The position numbers and the translations under genes were made by a program. Below are positions 8,644 through 15,731 of a stretch of DNA of 64,000 nucleotides, one piece after another. The notes under the pieces were generated by a model. That model was not told the origin of the DNA and ran no database searches. It worked only from the letters and a program-made list of their open reading frames with translations. Origin of the DNA: Pseudoflavonifractor capillosus (GTDB taxonomy: Bacteria; Bacillota; Clostridia; Oscillospirales; Oscillospiraceae); NCBI RefSeq assembly GCF_016899775.1, contig NZ_JACJJE010000014.1:1-64000 (forward strand), written 5' to 3'. Within the stretch, counting starts at the first letter, position 1, and each line of letters starts with the position of its first letter.

Positions 8644-9918
8644 TTACACCTCAGTTAATCCCGTCTCTGACAAAAGAAGATCCCAATTTTTCTGGAGCAC
8701 ATCACGATTTTCCATTACAGTCTCGGCCGTACGATCCCGCATTGCCTCTTTGGCCATACTGCAGGACCGTCGAATCAATTCAAACCACTGTGACAGATTT
8801 AGGGCACAGGGGTTGCCACAGTTAGGGGGCAACAAAAACTTCACCGCATTTCCGCTGCTCCCAACGATATCAGAAATAAACAGCATTTTTTCTCGCTTCA
8901 ACTTTGCGTTCAGTTTCTGACGCTCTTGCTCTGCCACTGGCAAGAAAAGATTATCTGGTGTTCTGGTCAGAGAAAGATAGGCATCAATCAACAGGTTTTT
9001 TATGGCAACCGGTACCGCTGTGGAAACCAGGTGCCGCAGATCATATCCGTCCAGATACATTCGCTCCGCAATTTTAGCCAGTGAATCGTCCCTTCCCCCG
9101 GCAGTAAAGAATTGAGTGAGACAAAAACCAGGTACTGGAATTCCCCTTGCTGTGCATACATCCGAGATAATGTGCCCTATATAATAGAATACAGCCAGAT
9201 ACTTTTCCTGTTCGGGTACTTCTTTCGGCGAGAGGAACACCCGAAGACGACCTTCCTCATCAATACACGTTGTGGTCCCGCACAGAATATCTGCCACGGC
9301 AAAAAAGAGTCCCAAAAAGGGGTCATGGGCAAAACTTCTCAGCCTGTGATTATTAGGATTCATTACCCCCTTTTGGAGAGACAGATCATACGGCACCTTA
9401 CAGACATCGGAAAACCATTGAAGGATTGGAATCAACTCTCCATCTGCCGTTTTTCCGATTTTTCGGAGCGCGGCGGTCAGCAAACTCCCATCAAAACGTT
9501 CTCCGCCCCGATAAATCTTTACCACTTCCGGAGTCCCCACAAAAATCACATCGATCACAATCGATGCAATTCCGGCCAAGGAAGCAATCACATATTCTTC
9601 ACTCCGGAGTTTTGGAAATACTCTGTCCGTATGGGAAAAGTCACAGATTGCCTGGTCTATATATACATCTATTTCTGACGTCTGGCCGTCAGAAAGCTCT
9701 GGCAAGCGGATCTCTGCTCCTGTTTCTTCCGCCAATTGATTGATTCCCGCAATCAGTGCATTGATTGTCTCCCGTTCCTCCCGCCTCTCTTTTTCCAGGT
9801 CAGTGCAGGCTTTTTTTGTCTGATCTACATCGGATTGGATGAGGGACAAATCTTTTTGAAACTGAATGATCGATTTTTCCTTGGAGGCCTCGTAGCTGTG
9901 ATCATTCTTCTCCTTCAT
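8644..9918 (-). CDS. Unknown protein, second gene of a two-gene cassette
   Basis: I do not recognise this 424-residue protein. About the first 65 residues are charged and should form a coiled coil. A hydrophobic stretch near residue 110-135 (YVIASLAGIASIVIDVIFVG) could be a membrane or buried helix. A central segment reads HDPFLGLFFAVADILCG, and later parts are mixed helical. The start at 9918 overlaps the end of the upstream gene by 17 bases, which implies coupled translation and a shared role. A strong terminator follows at 8562-8603. The position inside a CRISPR island, next to a WYL regulator, makes a defence role plausible, but nothing in the sequence proves it. Confidence 0.7.
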   Translation of the reverse strand: MKEKNDHSYEASKEKSIIQFQKDLSLIQSDVDQTKKACTDLEKERREERETINALIAGINQLAEETGAEIRLPELSDGQTSEIDVYIDQAICDFSHTDRVFPKLRSEEYVIASLAGIASIVIDVIFVGTPEVVKIYRGGERFDGSLLTAALRKIGKTADGELIPILQWFSDVCKVPYDLSLQKGVMNPNNHRLRSFAHDPFLGLFFAVADILCGTTTCIDEEGRLRVFLSPKEVPEQEKYLAVFYYIGHIISDVCTARGIPVPGFCLTQFFTAGGRDDSLAKIAERMYLDGYDLRHLVSTAVPVAIKNLLIDAYLSLTRTPDNLFLPVAEQERQKLNAKLKREKMLFISDIVGSSGNAVKFLLPPNCGNPCALNLSQWFELIRRSCSMAKEAMRDRTAETVMENRDVLQKNWDLLLSETGLTEV

Positions 9919-10960
9919 ATTCCGCCCCTATCTCATAAGAAGACTTAAAAACTGCCATGTCTTGGTACGATTTTTGCAAATAGTTCAATGTTTTTTTCAT
10001 ATTTTTTATGGCATCTTTCTTTTCTTCGTCTTCCTTCTTCAACTTCTCTATTTCTCTCTGCAACTTATGAATTTCTCGACGCAGGTTCTCCATCACGGCC
10101 TGGGCACTCTGCACATCCTTTTGTGCATTGAGAATAATTTCTTTCAAGACAACTTCCAGCTTAGCGGCCTGACTCAGCGCAAAAGAGGGCATGGACTTTG
10201 CCAGTATGCTCACTGTCGATACTGCCGCTCCGCCGCCCGCAGCCCCAAGAAGCGCTTCTCCGCCAACAATTGCCACAACGCCGCCTGCCATGCCGGCACC
10301 GCCTACCGCAATTGCACCGCCTCCCGCCATTGCCAGACAGGCCGATGTCAACGCCGCTCCGGTTACCCCCGCAAAGTTAGACCCAAACAGCGCAACAGCA
10401 ACAGGTCCCGCAAATATGCCTGCGGTAGCAGCCGCGGCGGCCGAAATTGCCACAACCGATACCGCCCCCAGCGCCACTTTCTGCATTTTGCCTGAAAGCT
10501 TATTGATGGTCTTTTGATATGTCTTTTTGAATCGGTCTACAAAAACCGGATCCATCAGGCCAGAGGACTTAGCCAGACTTTTTAGAAACGCCGTCTGATC
10601 GGAGTAATGCAGTTTCTGATAGTGCTTATCCGCGTCTTTTGTCTCTCCCAGCGGCGTATATGCACGAAAAAGCGTTCCTTCGAGCATAATGAGATAGAAC
10701 CATGTCTGATTGATACTGCTACTTGCCTCATTCGCGACGGTGTCCAGTAGTTCCTCATAAGTGTAGAAAGTAATCTCATCGTCCATCGTAGCCTGAAGAC
10801 AGGCGGACCAATGCTCCAGCCAATGTTCTTTGCAAATAATATCTTTCTGGTTGGAGTTGATGTCCCTCTTTGTCAACAGATATTCCAACGAATACAAGAT
10901 CTTGATCTGCTGTTTGGTGAGACCAAACATTTCAACTGTGCTGCGTACTTCATTTTCCAT
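9902..10960 (-). CDS. Unknown protein with glycine/alanine-rich membrane region and coiled coil
   Basis: The 352-residue protein starts at the ATG at 10960 behind GAGGAG. It has three parts. Residues 1 to about 160 are soluble and helical. Residues about 165-265 form a long run rich in Gly, Ala and Val (for example AGGGAIAVGGAGMAGGVVAI), a glycine-zipper composition found in membrane-inserting and pore-forming proteins. The C-terminal 85 residues are strongly charged coiled coil (LQREIEKLKKEDEEKK). No enzyme motif is visible. It overlaps the next gene by 17 bases. A membrane-damaging effector kept in check by its partner is one inference; a membrane scaffold is another. Confidence 0.7.
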   Translation of the reverse strand: MENEVRSTVEMFGLTKQQIKILYSLEYLLTKRDINSNQKDIICKEHWLEHWSACLQATMDDEITFYTYEELLDTVANEASSSINQTWFYLIMLEGTLFRAYTPLGETKDADKHYQKLHYSDQTAFLKSLAKSSGLMDPVFVDRFKKTYQKTINKLSGKMQKVALGAVSVVAISAAAAATAGIFAGPVAVALFGSNFAGVTGAALTSACLAMAGGGAIAVGGAGMAGGVVAIVGGEALLGAAGGGAAVSTVSILAKSMPSFALSQAAKLEVVLKEIILNAQKDVQSAQAVMENLRREIHKLQREIEKLKKEDEEKKDAIKNMKKTLNYLQKSYQDMAVFKSSYEIGAEYEGEE

Positions 10961-10984
10961 AATTCTCGACTCCTCTTTCTATTT

Positions 10985-11911
10985 TTATAGGATTTCAACG
11001 AATGCTCCCTGGCTTTTCATCCACATATCGATCCCCTTTCCAAACACCTCTGCCCGAATCTCATACGTCCCGTCCCGCTCGCCGACGATCTCCGCTGTGG
11101 GCAGACGGTCCAGGACAGCCTCCACCGACGGCCCTTTATACAGAAAATGGACCGTCCGCAGCCTCCCTCCGTACATGAATTGGACCCGCTTTCGAAACTC
11201 CCCCTCTGAAAAGCGCTGACTATAGGGGACGGTGAAGTGTTCCGATTGTACCTGGATCTGTTCCAGACGGTCCACCCGATAGATAGTGGGATAGGGGTCC
11301 TCTGGATATTCAAATTCCTGATTCCGGTCCACGTTTTTCAAAAACGCCGCCAAATAAAAGTAGAATTCAGAGCACATCAGGCCCACTGGCTGGAGTCGGC
11401 GGTGCTTCTTCTCTCCTGTCTGAGTTCGATAATCCGCCTGGATCTCTGAGCGGCTTTGAATGGCCTGCCCCAGGGTCCATAGAATGTCTACCAGCGATTT
11501 TCCGTGGCGGGGCTCCACATAAAAATGGCGCTCGTTGGAAATGATCTCTTGGAGCTTTTCCCGCTCTGATAGCCGCATACCGTGAACCAGGAGTTTATCC
11601 AGGATCTGATCCAGCTCCCGCTTTGACAGCGACCGGCTCTCCAAGAGAATCTTGCAAACCGCCAGCATTTCCCCGCAGAAAAGAAACGCACCCTCACCCT
11701 CGGACAGCCGGTAGCAGTTCTGCCCCAGATCATAGTGAATCTCCAAAGGCGGGGTCTGCTCCGCAAAAAAGTTCCGAAGCTGTTCAATATCCCTCTGAAT
11801 GCTGCGCTCGGACACTCCGAAGACTTGCGCGGCCTCTTTTTTCTGAATGCTCCCCCGGTTGGCCAACTGATCATACAGAGATAGGAGGCGGAATCCTTTT
11901 TCTTCTGCCAT
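10985..11911 (-). CDS. WYL-domain transcriptional regulator
   Basis: This 308-residue protein has an N-terminal winged helix (KEAAQVFGVSERSIQRDIEQLR) and a central to C-terminal WYL-type ligand domain (HRRLQPVGLMCSEFYFYLAAF and YRVDRLEQI). The ATG at 11911 follows GGAGGGAG. Regulators of this architecture (BrxR and CapW types) often sit beside anti-phage genes and repress them until nucleic-acid damage signals appear. It ends 24 bases before the start of the two-gene cassette on the same strand, so it may head that operon. A separate divergent gene for a Cro/CI-like regulator starts at 12090. Confidence 0.85.
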   Translation of the reverse strand: MAEEKGFRLLSLYDQLANRGSIQKKEAAQVFGVSERSIQRDIEQLRNFFAEQTPPLEIHYDLGQNCYRLSEGEGAFLFCGEMLAVCKILLESRSLSKRELDQILDKLLVHGMRLSEREKLQEIISNERHFYVEPRHGKSLVDILWTLGQAIQSRSEIQADYRTQTGEKKHRRLQPVGLMCSEFYFYLAAFLKNVDRNQEFEYPEDPYPTIYRVDRLEQIQVQSEHFTVPYSQRFSEGEFRKRVQFMYGGRLRTVHFLYKGPSVEAVLDRLPTAEIVGERDGTYEIRAEVFGKGIDMWMKSQGAFVEIL

Positions 11912-12000
11912 TTCTCTCCCTCCTTCTCCATTATACCGACCGGGTTAGACGAAACCTGTCCATGTGGAAAAATGCTCTCGTTTTCTATCCCCTATTCTAC

Positions 12001-12050
12001 CCTAAAAGTTCTTTTGTTTCAACGCTAAAAGTTTATTTATAGAAGGAACT
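12001..12050. promoter_or_regulatory. Direct CTAAAAGTT repeats in the divergent regulator gap
   Basis: CTAAAAGTT occurs twice within about 30 bases (near 12002 and 12024) between the WYL and Cro/CI-like genes. A possible plus-strand promoter, TTGTTT, 17 bases, TTATAG, overlaps the second copy. On the other strand a TATAAT lies at about 11932-11937 upstream of the WYL gene. The repeats are candidate operators for either regulator. Confidence 0.35.
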
Positions 12051-12089
12051 CTGCGGGATAAACTGGATGAAACTACTGGGGGGCGCTAT

Positions 12090-12422
12090 ATGGACTGGAC
12101 AGCAATCGGAAGCAGAATACGAAAGCAACGGGAATACCTTGGCTATACAAGAGAACAGTTTGCCGAACTGCTGGAGGTCACACCGAAATTTTGTTCGGAC
12201 ATTGAACTCGGAGTCAAAGGGATGTCTGTTCCGACCCTCTGCAAAATATCTTCCACGCTCCGCCTGACCACAGATTATATTCTTTTTGGCAGAGCAGAGG
12301 CTCAGGCCGATGATCCGATCTCTCTTCTCCTCCACAGCTGTACAGATACAGAGCGGGAGTACGCCGAAAGTCTGCTGAAAACCTTTCTTTTGGCCATGAA
12401 TACAAAAAAAGATTCGCCTTAG
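12090..12422 (+). CDS. Cro/CI-type helix-turn-helix regulator
   Basis: The 110-residue protein begins with a standard XRE domain at residues 5-65 (RIRKQREYLGYTREQFAELL, then the recognition helix region ending YILFG) and has a short helical tail. The ATG at 12090 follows a G-rich stretch. It is divergent from the WYL gene and convergent with the resolvase remnant, whose stop it overlaps by four bases. It probably controls island genes; the operator is not known. Confidence 0.8.
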   Translation: MDWTAIGSRIRKQREYLGYTREQFAELLEVTPKFCSDIELGVKGMSVPTLCKISSTLRLTTDYILFGRAEAQADDPISLLLHSCTDTEREYAESLLKTFLLAMNTKKDSP

Positions 12423-12973
12423 CCGGCGAATCTTTTTGCTTTCCGATAAAATGTGCTGGGCGATAAGTTCAGCTTTCTCATGGCTTCTGCTGCTGTCAGC
12501 TCTCCTGCCCGCCACCGCCGTATCACTGCGTCCAGACCTGGCGGCTCAATGGGTTTTCGCCCCTTGTATCGGCCCTGACCTTTTGCAGCCGCAATTCCCT
12601 CCCGCTGCCGCTGGAGGATGTATTCCCGTTCCAGTTCCGCCACCGCGCCAAAGACGGTCAGCATAAACTTTCCTGTGGGCGTCGTAGTGTCGATCGCCTC
12701 TTTCTGGGATATGAATTCTACACCTTTGCCCGCAAGCCGCTCTACCAATTCGAGTAGGTCGCGGGTGTTCCGAGCAAACCGGCTGATCGACTCGACAATA
12801 ACGGTATCCCCCTTTCGCACATACTCCATCATTTTCTACAGTTCCGGTCTCTGTGCACTTTTCCCACTGGCCCGGTCGATGCAGAGCTCATCTACTCCCA
12901 GGCGTCCCATCAGAATCTCCTGGCGAATCGTATTCTGCTCTTGCGTACTCACTCTGATGTAGCCGATTCTCAT
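12419..12973 (-). pseudogene. Resolvase/invertase-type small serine recombinase, broken by a stop codon
   Basis: Read from the ATG at 12973 the protein is MRIGYIRVSTQEQN, with the catalytic Ser in VST, then QRPEL followed by TAG at 12838-12836, and then KMMEYVRKGDTV continues in the same frame. Family members have Gln at this point, so a single CAG to TAG change explains the break. The rest is complete to 184 codons: SRFARN catalytic arginines, the long E helix, and a C-terminal helix-turn-helix (AEAMRKLNLSPSTFYRKAKRF). A product starting at 12832 would lack the catalytic serine. It may be a decayed transposon resolvase or inversion enzyme. Confidence 0.85.
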
Positions 12974-13066
12974 TGTTCAATTCCTTTCTCTTGTCAAGCA
13001 CATAGTTCCTTGGTATACTAAAATTGATAAAGTTTGTACAGAATCTTGTTTCGGGAGGTGGCTATT

Positions 13067-13363
13067 ATGGCAGTCCGCACGCTATCTGAGATCCAGAATA
13101 TCGTTTCCCGCTTAGCCAGACAATACGGTGCGAAGCGGATCTATCTATTTGGCTCTTACGCCCGCGGAGATATGAATGAGGACAGCGATATCGATCTCCG
13201 CATTGATAAGGGCGCAATCCAAGGGCTGCAGCTGGCAGGCCTTCTCCTTGATTTGGAAGACTCTCTTGGAGTGTCCGTCGACTTGATTCCAACCACCAGT
13301 TTGGATCCTCATTTTTTGGAATCCATTCACAACGATGAGGTGCTGCTATATGAAGCCTCTTAA
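13067..13363 (+). CDS. mntA: MntA-like antitoxin, minimal nucleotidyltransferase
   Basis: The 98-residue protein carries the nucleotidyltransferase signature GSYARGDMNEDSDIDL, with the Asp pair that binds metal, in the minimal-NTase size. The ATG at 13067 follows GGGAGGTGG. The next gene, a HEPN protein, overlaps by 14 bases. In characterised HepT/MntA pairs the NTase silences the HEPN ribonuclease by adding AMP units to a tyrosine. Here the pair probably stabilises the island. Confidence 0.88.
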   Translation: MAVRTLSEIQNIVSRLARQYGAKRIYLFGSYARGDMNEDSDIDLRIDKGAIQGLQLAGLLLDLEDSLGVSVDLIPTTSLDPHFLESIHNDEVLLYEAS

Positions 13364-13712
13364 TCGTGATATCCACATCCTGGAGCATATTGTCTCCTAT
13401 TGTCAGCAGATTGAAGAGACCGTTGCCCGTTTTGGCAACGATGGCTCTATTTTTTCCTCAGATCCTATTTATCGAAACGCAGCCGCTCTCTGTATTCTAC
13501 AGATTGGGGAACTGGTAGGAAAATTGAGTGAGGAATTTCGATCTCAGCATTCTTCGATTCCCTGGCGTCAAATCAAAGCCATGCGGAATATTGTCGCACA
13601 TAGTTATGGTACCGTAGATCCAGAAACTACTTGGGAGGTCATTCAATATGACATTCCAAAGTTAAAGAAATATTGCGGTTCCCTCTTAGATACTCCTGCA
13701 GAAAAAACTTGA
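13350..13712 (+). CDS. hepT: HepT-like HEPN toxin ribonuclease
   Basis: This 120-residue helical protein has the HEPN motif R-x4-H-x-Y (RNIVAHSY) near residue 90; Arg and His form the RNase site, and the Tyr is the AMPylation target in studied HepT proteins. The ATG at 13350 lies inside the end of mntA, so translation is coupled. All key residues are present, so toxin and antitoxin both look intact. Confidence 0.88.
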   Translation: MKPLNRDIHILEHIVSYCQQIEETVARFGNDGSIFSSDPIYRNAAALCILQIGELVGKLSEEFRSQHSSIPWRQIKAMRNIVAHSYGTVDPETTWEVIQYDIPKLKKYCGSLLDTPAEKT

Positions 13713-13720
13713 ACATTTCT

Positions 13721-13826
13721 CAAAAAGGTCGGTTTCCAAACTGGCACATGCCAAATCTCGGAAACTGACCCTTTTGAAATACATAATCCGTGTGCCACTA
13801 GGGTATGCCCTATTGGTACACGGATT
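13721..13826. repeat. Two large adjacent inverted repeats
   Basis: The first, 13721-13776, has 17-base arms with two mismatches and a second small stem (TGGCA/TGCCA) inside. The second, 13785-13826, is a loop-less palindrome of 42 bases with 18 of 21 positions matching. No T run follows either. They could terminate hepT transcription, but a loop-less palindrome of this size is more like a protein or recombinase site. The rest of the gap to 14072 shows no gene. Confidence 0.55.
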
Positions 13827-14072
13827 TGGTTTATCCAGGCAGAATCAACAGGCCGCCGCTGGTGTTCAGGAACTGCTCCGGACGGCTGCATTGCCTTTAA
13901 ACCGTGTTCAATTTCCCTTACACAGGGTCCTTTTCCTGGCTCCACCACTGGAATTTTCATGCGCTTTTCCTCACCATAATACTCTGCCATAAGGAATTAC
14001 ACCATTTATGCCATTCAAACCCTACAACTCTACCAGATGCTAATATCTGGTACATAGTTTTTCCTCTCATGT

Positions 14073-14792
14073 TTATGGATGCTCCTTTATGCTGGTAACA
14101 ATCCATTTACCCGCATTATCTTTCTCAACTGTCCATAGCGAGGGAATGTTTTTACTGCCGCTGACAACTTGCCCCTCACTGTTGATCACCTCATAGGAAT
14201 AATACACCCAAAGGTATCCCTCTGTGTCATCAAGGTGTGCAGACCAAAGTTCAAGAGAGTGATTGACAAAGGATACATCATTCCAATAGTCAGTATCGGT
14301 TGCATATCTTGAAAGCACGCCATACAGTTCTTCATTTTCTGCACTGTTATGTTCGCAATCGTGAAACGCCGCGTCCGCTTGCCGGAGTATGGATTGTGCT
14401 TCTGCGCGATCAGCCCCGCTGCCGATATACGCCAATTTTGCAATTTCACTGCTGCTAAAATATGAAGTGCCGCCAACTTCAATAATCCGATAAATCGGGA
14501 AATAATGTATAAACACCACTGCTGCCAACAAACAAACTGCTGTTATAGAAATTGCAATCCATTTTTTCTTTCGGATTTTCTTTTTAATTGTGACCAACGC
14601 ATTCGCGTCATTTTTATTCTGCGATGCAGCAGCTTCATCAATTTGTTTTCCTGCTTTCAACGCTTCAAGTTCAGAGGCACATTCAGCACAAGTTTTTAGG
14701 TGTTCCCTTACAAATGCCGCCGTTTCCTCCCTTACCATATTTTCAAAGTACAGTGGCAGCACATCGCGAACAATACTACACTCATTCTTCAC
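14073..14792 (-). CDS. Anti-sigma factor with zinc-finger domain
   Basis: The 239-residue protein starts with an anti-sigma zinc-finger (zf-HC2) region: CSIVRDVLPLYF and then HLKTCAEC, the H-x3-C-x2-C site. One membrane helix follows at about residues 78-95 (WIAISITAVCLLAAVVFI), then an extracytoplasmic domain of about 140 residues. Its ATG overlaps the stop of the sigma gene by four bases, the normal arrangement for an ECF sigma and its membrane anti-sigma. The outside signal is unknown. Confidence 0.85.
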   Translation of the reverse strand: MKNECSIVRDVLPLYFENMVREETAAFVREHLKTCAECASELEALKAGKQIDEAAASQNKNDANALVTIKKKIRKKKWIAISITAVCLLAAVVFIHYFPIYRIIEVGGTSYFSSSEIAKLAYIGSGADRAEAQSILRQADAAFHDCEHNSAENEELYGVLSRYATDTDYWNDVSFVNHSLELWSAHLDDTEGYLWVYYSYEVINSEGQVVSGSKNIPSLWTVEKDNAGKWIVTSIKEHP

Positions 14793-15283
14793 GACTGATT
14801 TCCTCCAAATCTATGTTGCATCATTTTTCTTGCTCGGTGGTAGGTAACACAAGCCCAATTATCGGTTTTATTATAAAGCTCACCTATTGCCTTGAACGAT
14901 AGCTCCCCAAATACCCGCCACATGAAAACTTCTTTATACGGGTCAGGTAATTCATGCAAAATCTTTCGTATTTGTTTGGCTTCTTCCTGTGCTCCAATCA
15001 GTTCTTCAACGAAAGCGTCTGGGGCAATCATATTTTGCAGCTCAGCTTCATCAACGCTCGTTGTTCTTTCATTCTTTTTTTGATATGAGTAATATGTATT
15101 TTTTGCAATTTGGCAAAGCCAAACACGTATATCACATTCTCCCCGAAAGTCATCTATGGACTTCATGGCTTTGAAAAAAGTGTCGCTCGTAATTTCTTCT
15201 GCAATATGTTCATTGCCCGAAAGCTGTCGGATATACTGATACACCGATTTAAAATAAGTCTGGTAAATCGCGTCAAACTCCAT
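14789..15283 (-). CDS. ECF-family RNA polymerase sigma factor
   Basis: The 164-residue protein has region 2 (AIYQTYFKSVYQYIRQLSGN, then VWLCQIAKNTYYSYQKK) and region 4 (LPDPYKEVFMWRVFGELSFK then the HTH ending HRARKMM). The ATG at 15283 follows AAAGGAGGTG. It forms an operon with the anti-sigma gene. It may drive its own promoter upstream, but I could not identify one with confidence. It is an unusual passenger for a small island. Confidence 0.88.
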   Translation of the reverse strand: MEFDAIYQTYFKSVYQYIRQLSGNEHIAEEITSDTFFKAMKSIDDFRGECDIRVWLCQIAKNTYYSYQKKNERTTSVDEAELQNMIAPDAFVEELIGAQEEAKQIRKILHELPDPYKEVFMWRVFGELSFKAIGELYNKTDNWACVTYHRARKMMQHRFGGNQS

Positions 15284-15518
15284 TACACTACCACCTCCTT
15301 TCATTGATAAGACCGCATAAAGCCAAAAATCTTACAATCTTCTTAATACAAATTATAGCATCTCAACATAGTCCATAACAACTTCCTCTGGGAATACTCA
15401 CTGCACAGCAATGCCGCGTGCATTCCCCACTTGCGGGAATCATACGCAACAAGGAGTGAAATGAACTCATAATGGGAAATAGCAAACATAAAATGACTTA
15501 GAAAGGAGCACACCCTTT

Positions 15519-15665
15519 ATGAATCGACTTCCTCCTACCCCATCCTGCCGGAGCGTATTCCGGAAATCCGAGACTCCCCTGACGGCGGAGCGGTACACCA
15601 AGATCTGGATCCAGCTGATCAACCAGATGGAGCGCTCCAGCTCCATTGCAGCAGGGCTCCAGTAA
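15519..15665 (+). CDS. 48-residue ORF just upstream of the integrase
   Basis: A good ribosome site (GAAAGGAG) precedes an ATG at 15519, and the frame runs 48 codons to TAA at 15663-15665. The second half is amphipathic helix (TAERYTKIWIQLINQMERS). A hairpin with T run follows at 15677-15715. I recognise no family. Small proteins beside large serine integrases are sometimes recombination directionality factors, which is an inference here. Confidence 0.5.
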   Translation: MNRLPPTPSCRSVFRKSETPLTAERYTKIWIQLINQMERSSSIAAGLQ

Positions 15666-15676
15666 CAGCCACAAAA

Positions 15677-15715
15677 GCGGTCTCCTGACGAGCATTGTCA
15701 GGGGGCCGCATTTTT
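15677..15715 (+). terminator. Terminator between the small ORF and the integrase
   Basis: GCGGTCTCCTGAC pairs with GTCAGGGGGCCGC (two weak pairs) around a 7-base loop, followed by ATTTTT. It would uncouple most integrase transcription from the small ORF. Confidence 0.6.
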
Positions 15716-15731
15716 ATAGGAGCGATGTCCA

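Noticed and set aside
12419-12832. A functional 137-residue resolvase starting at 12832
   Set aside because: It would lack the catalytic serine domain start; upstream in-frame sequence shows a nonsense-mutated full gene.
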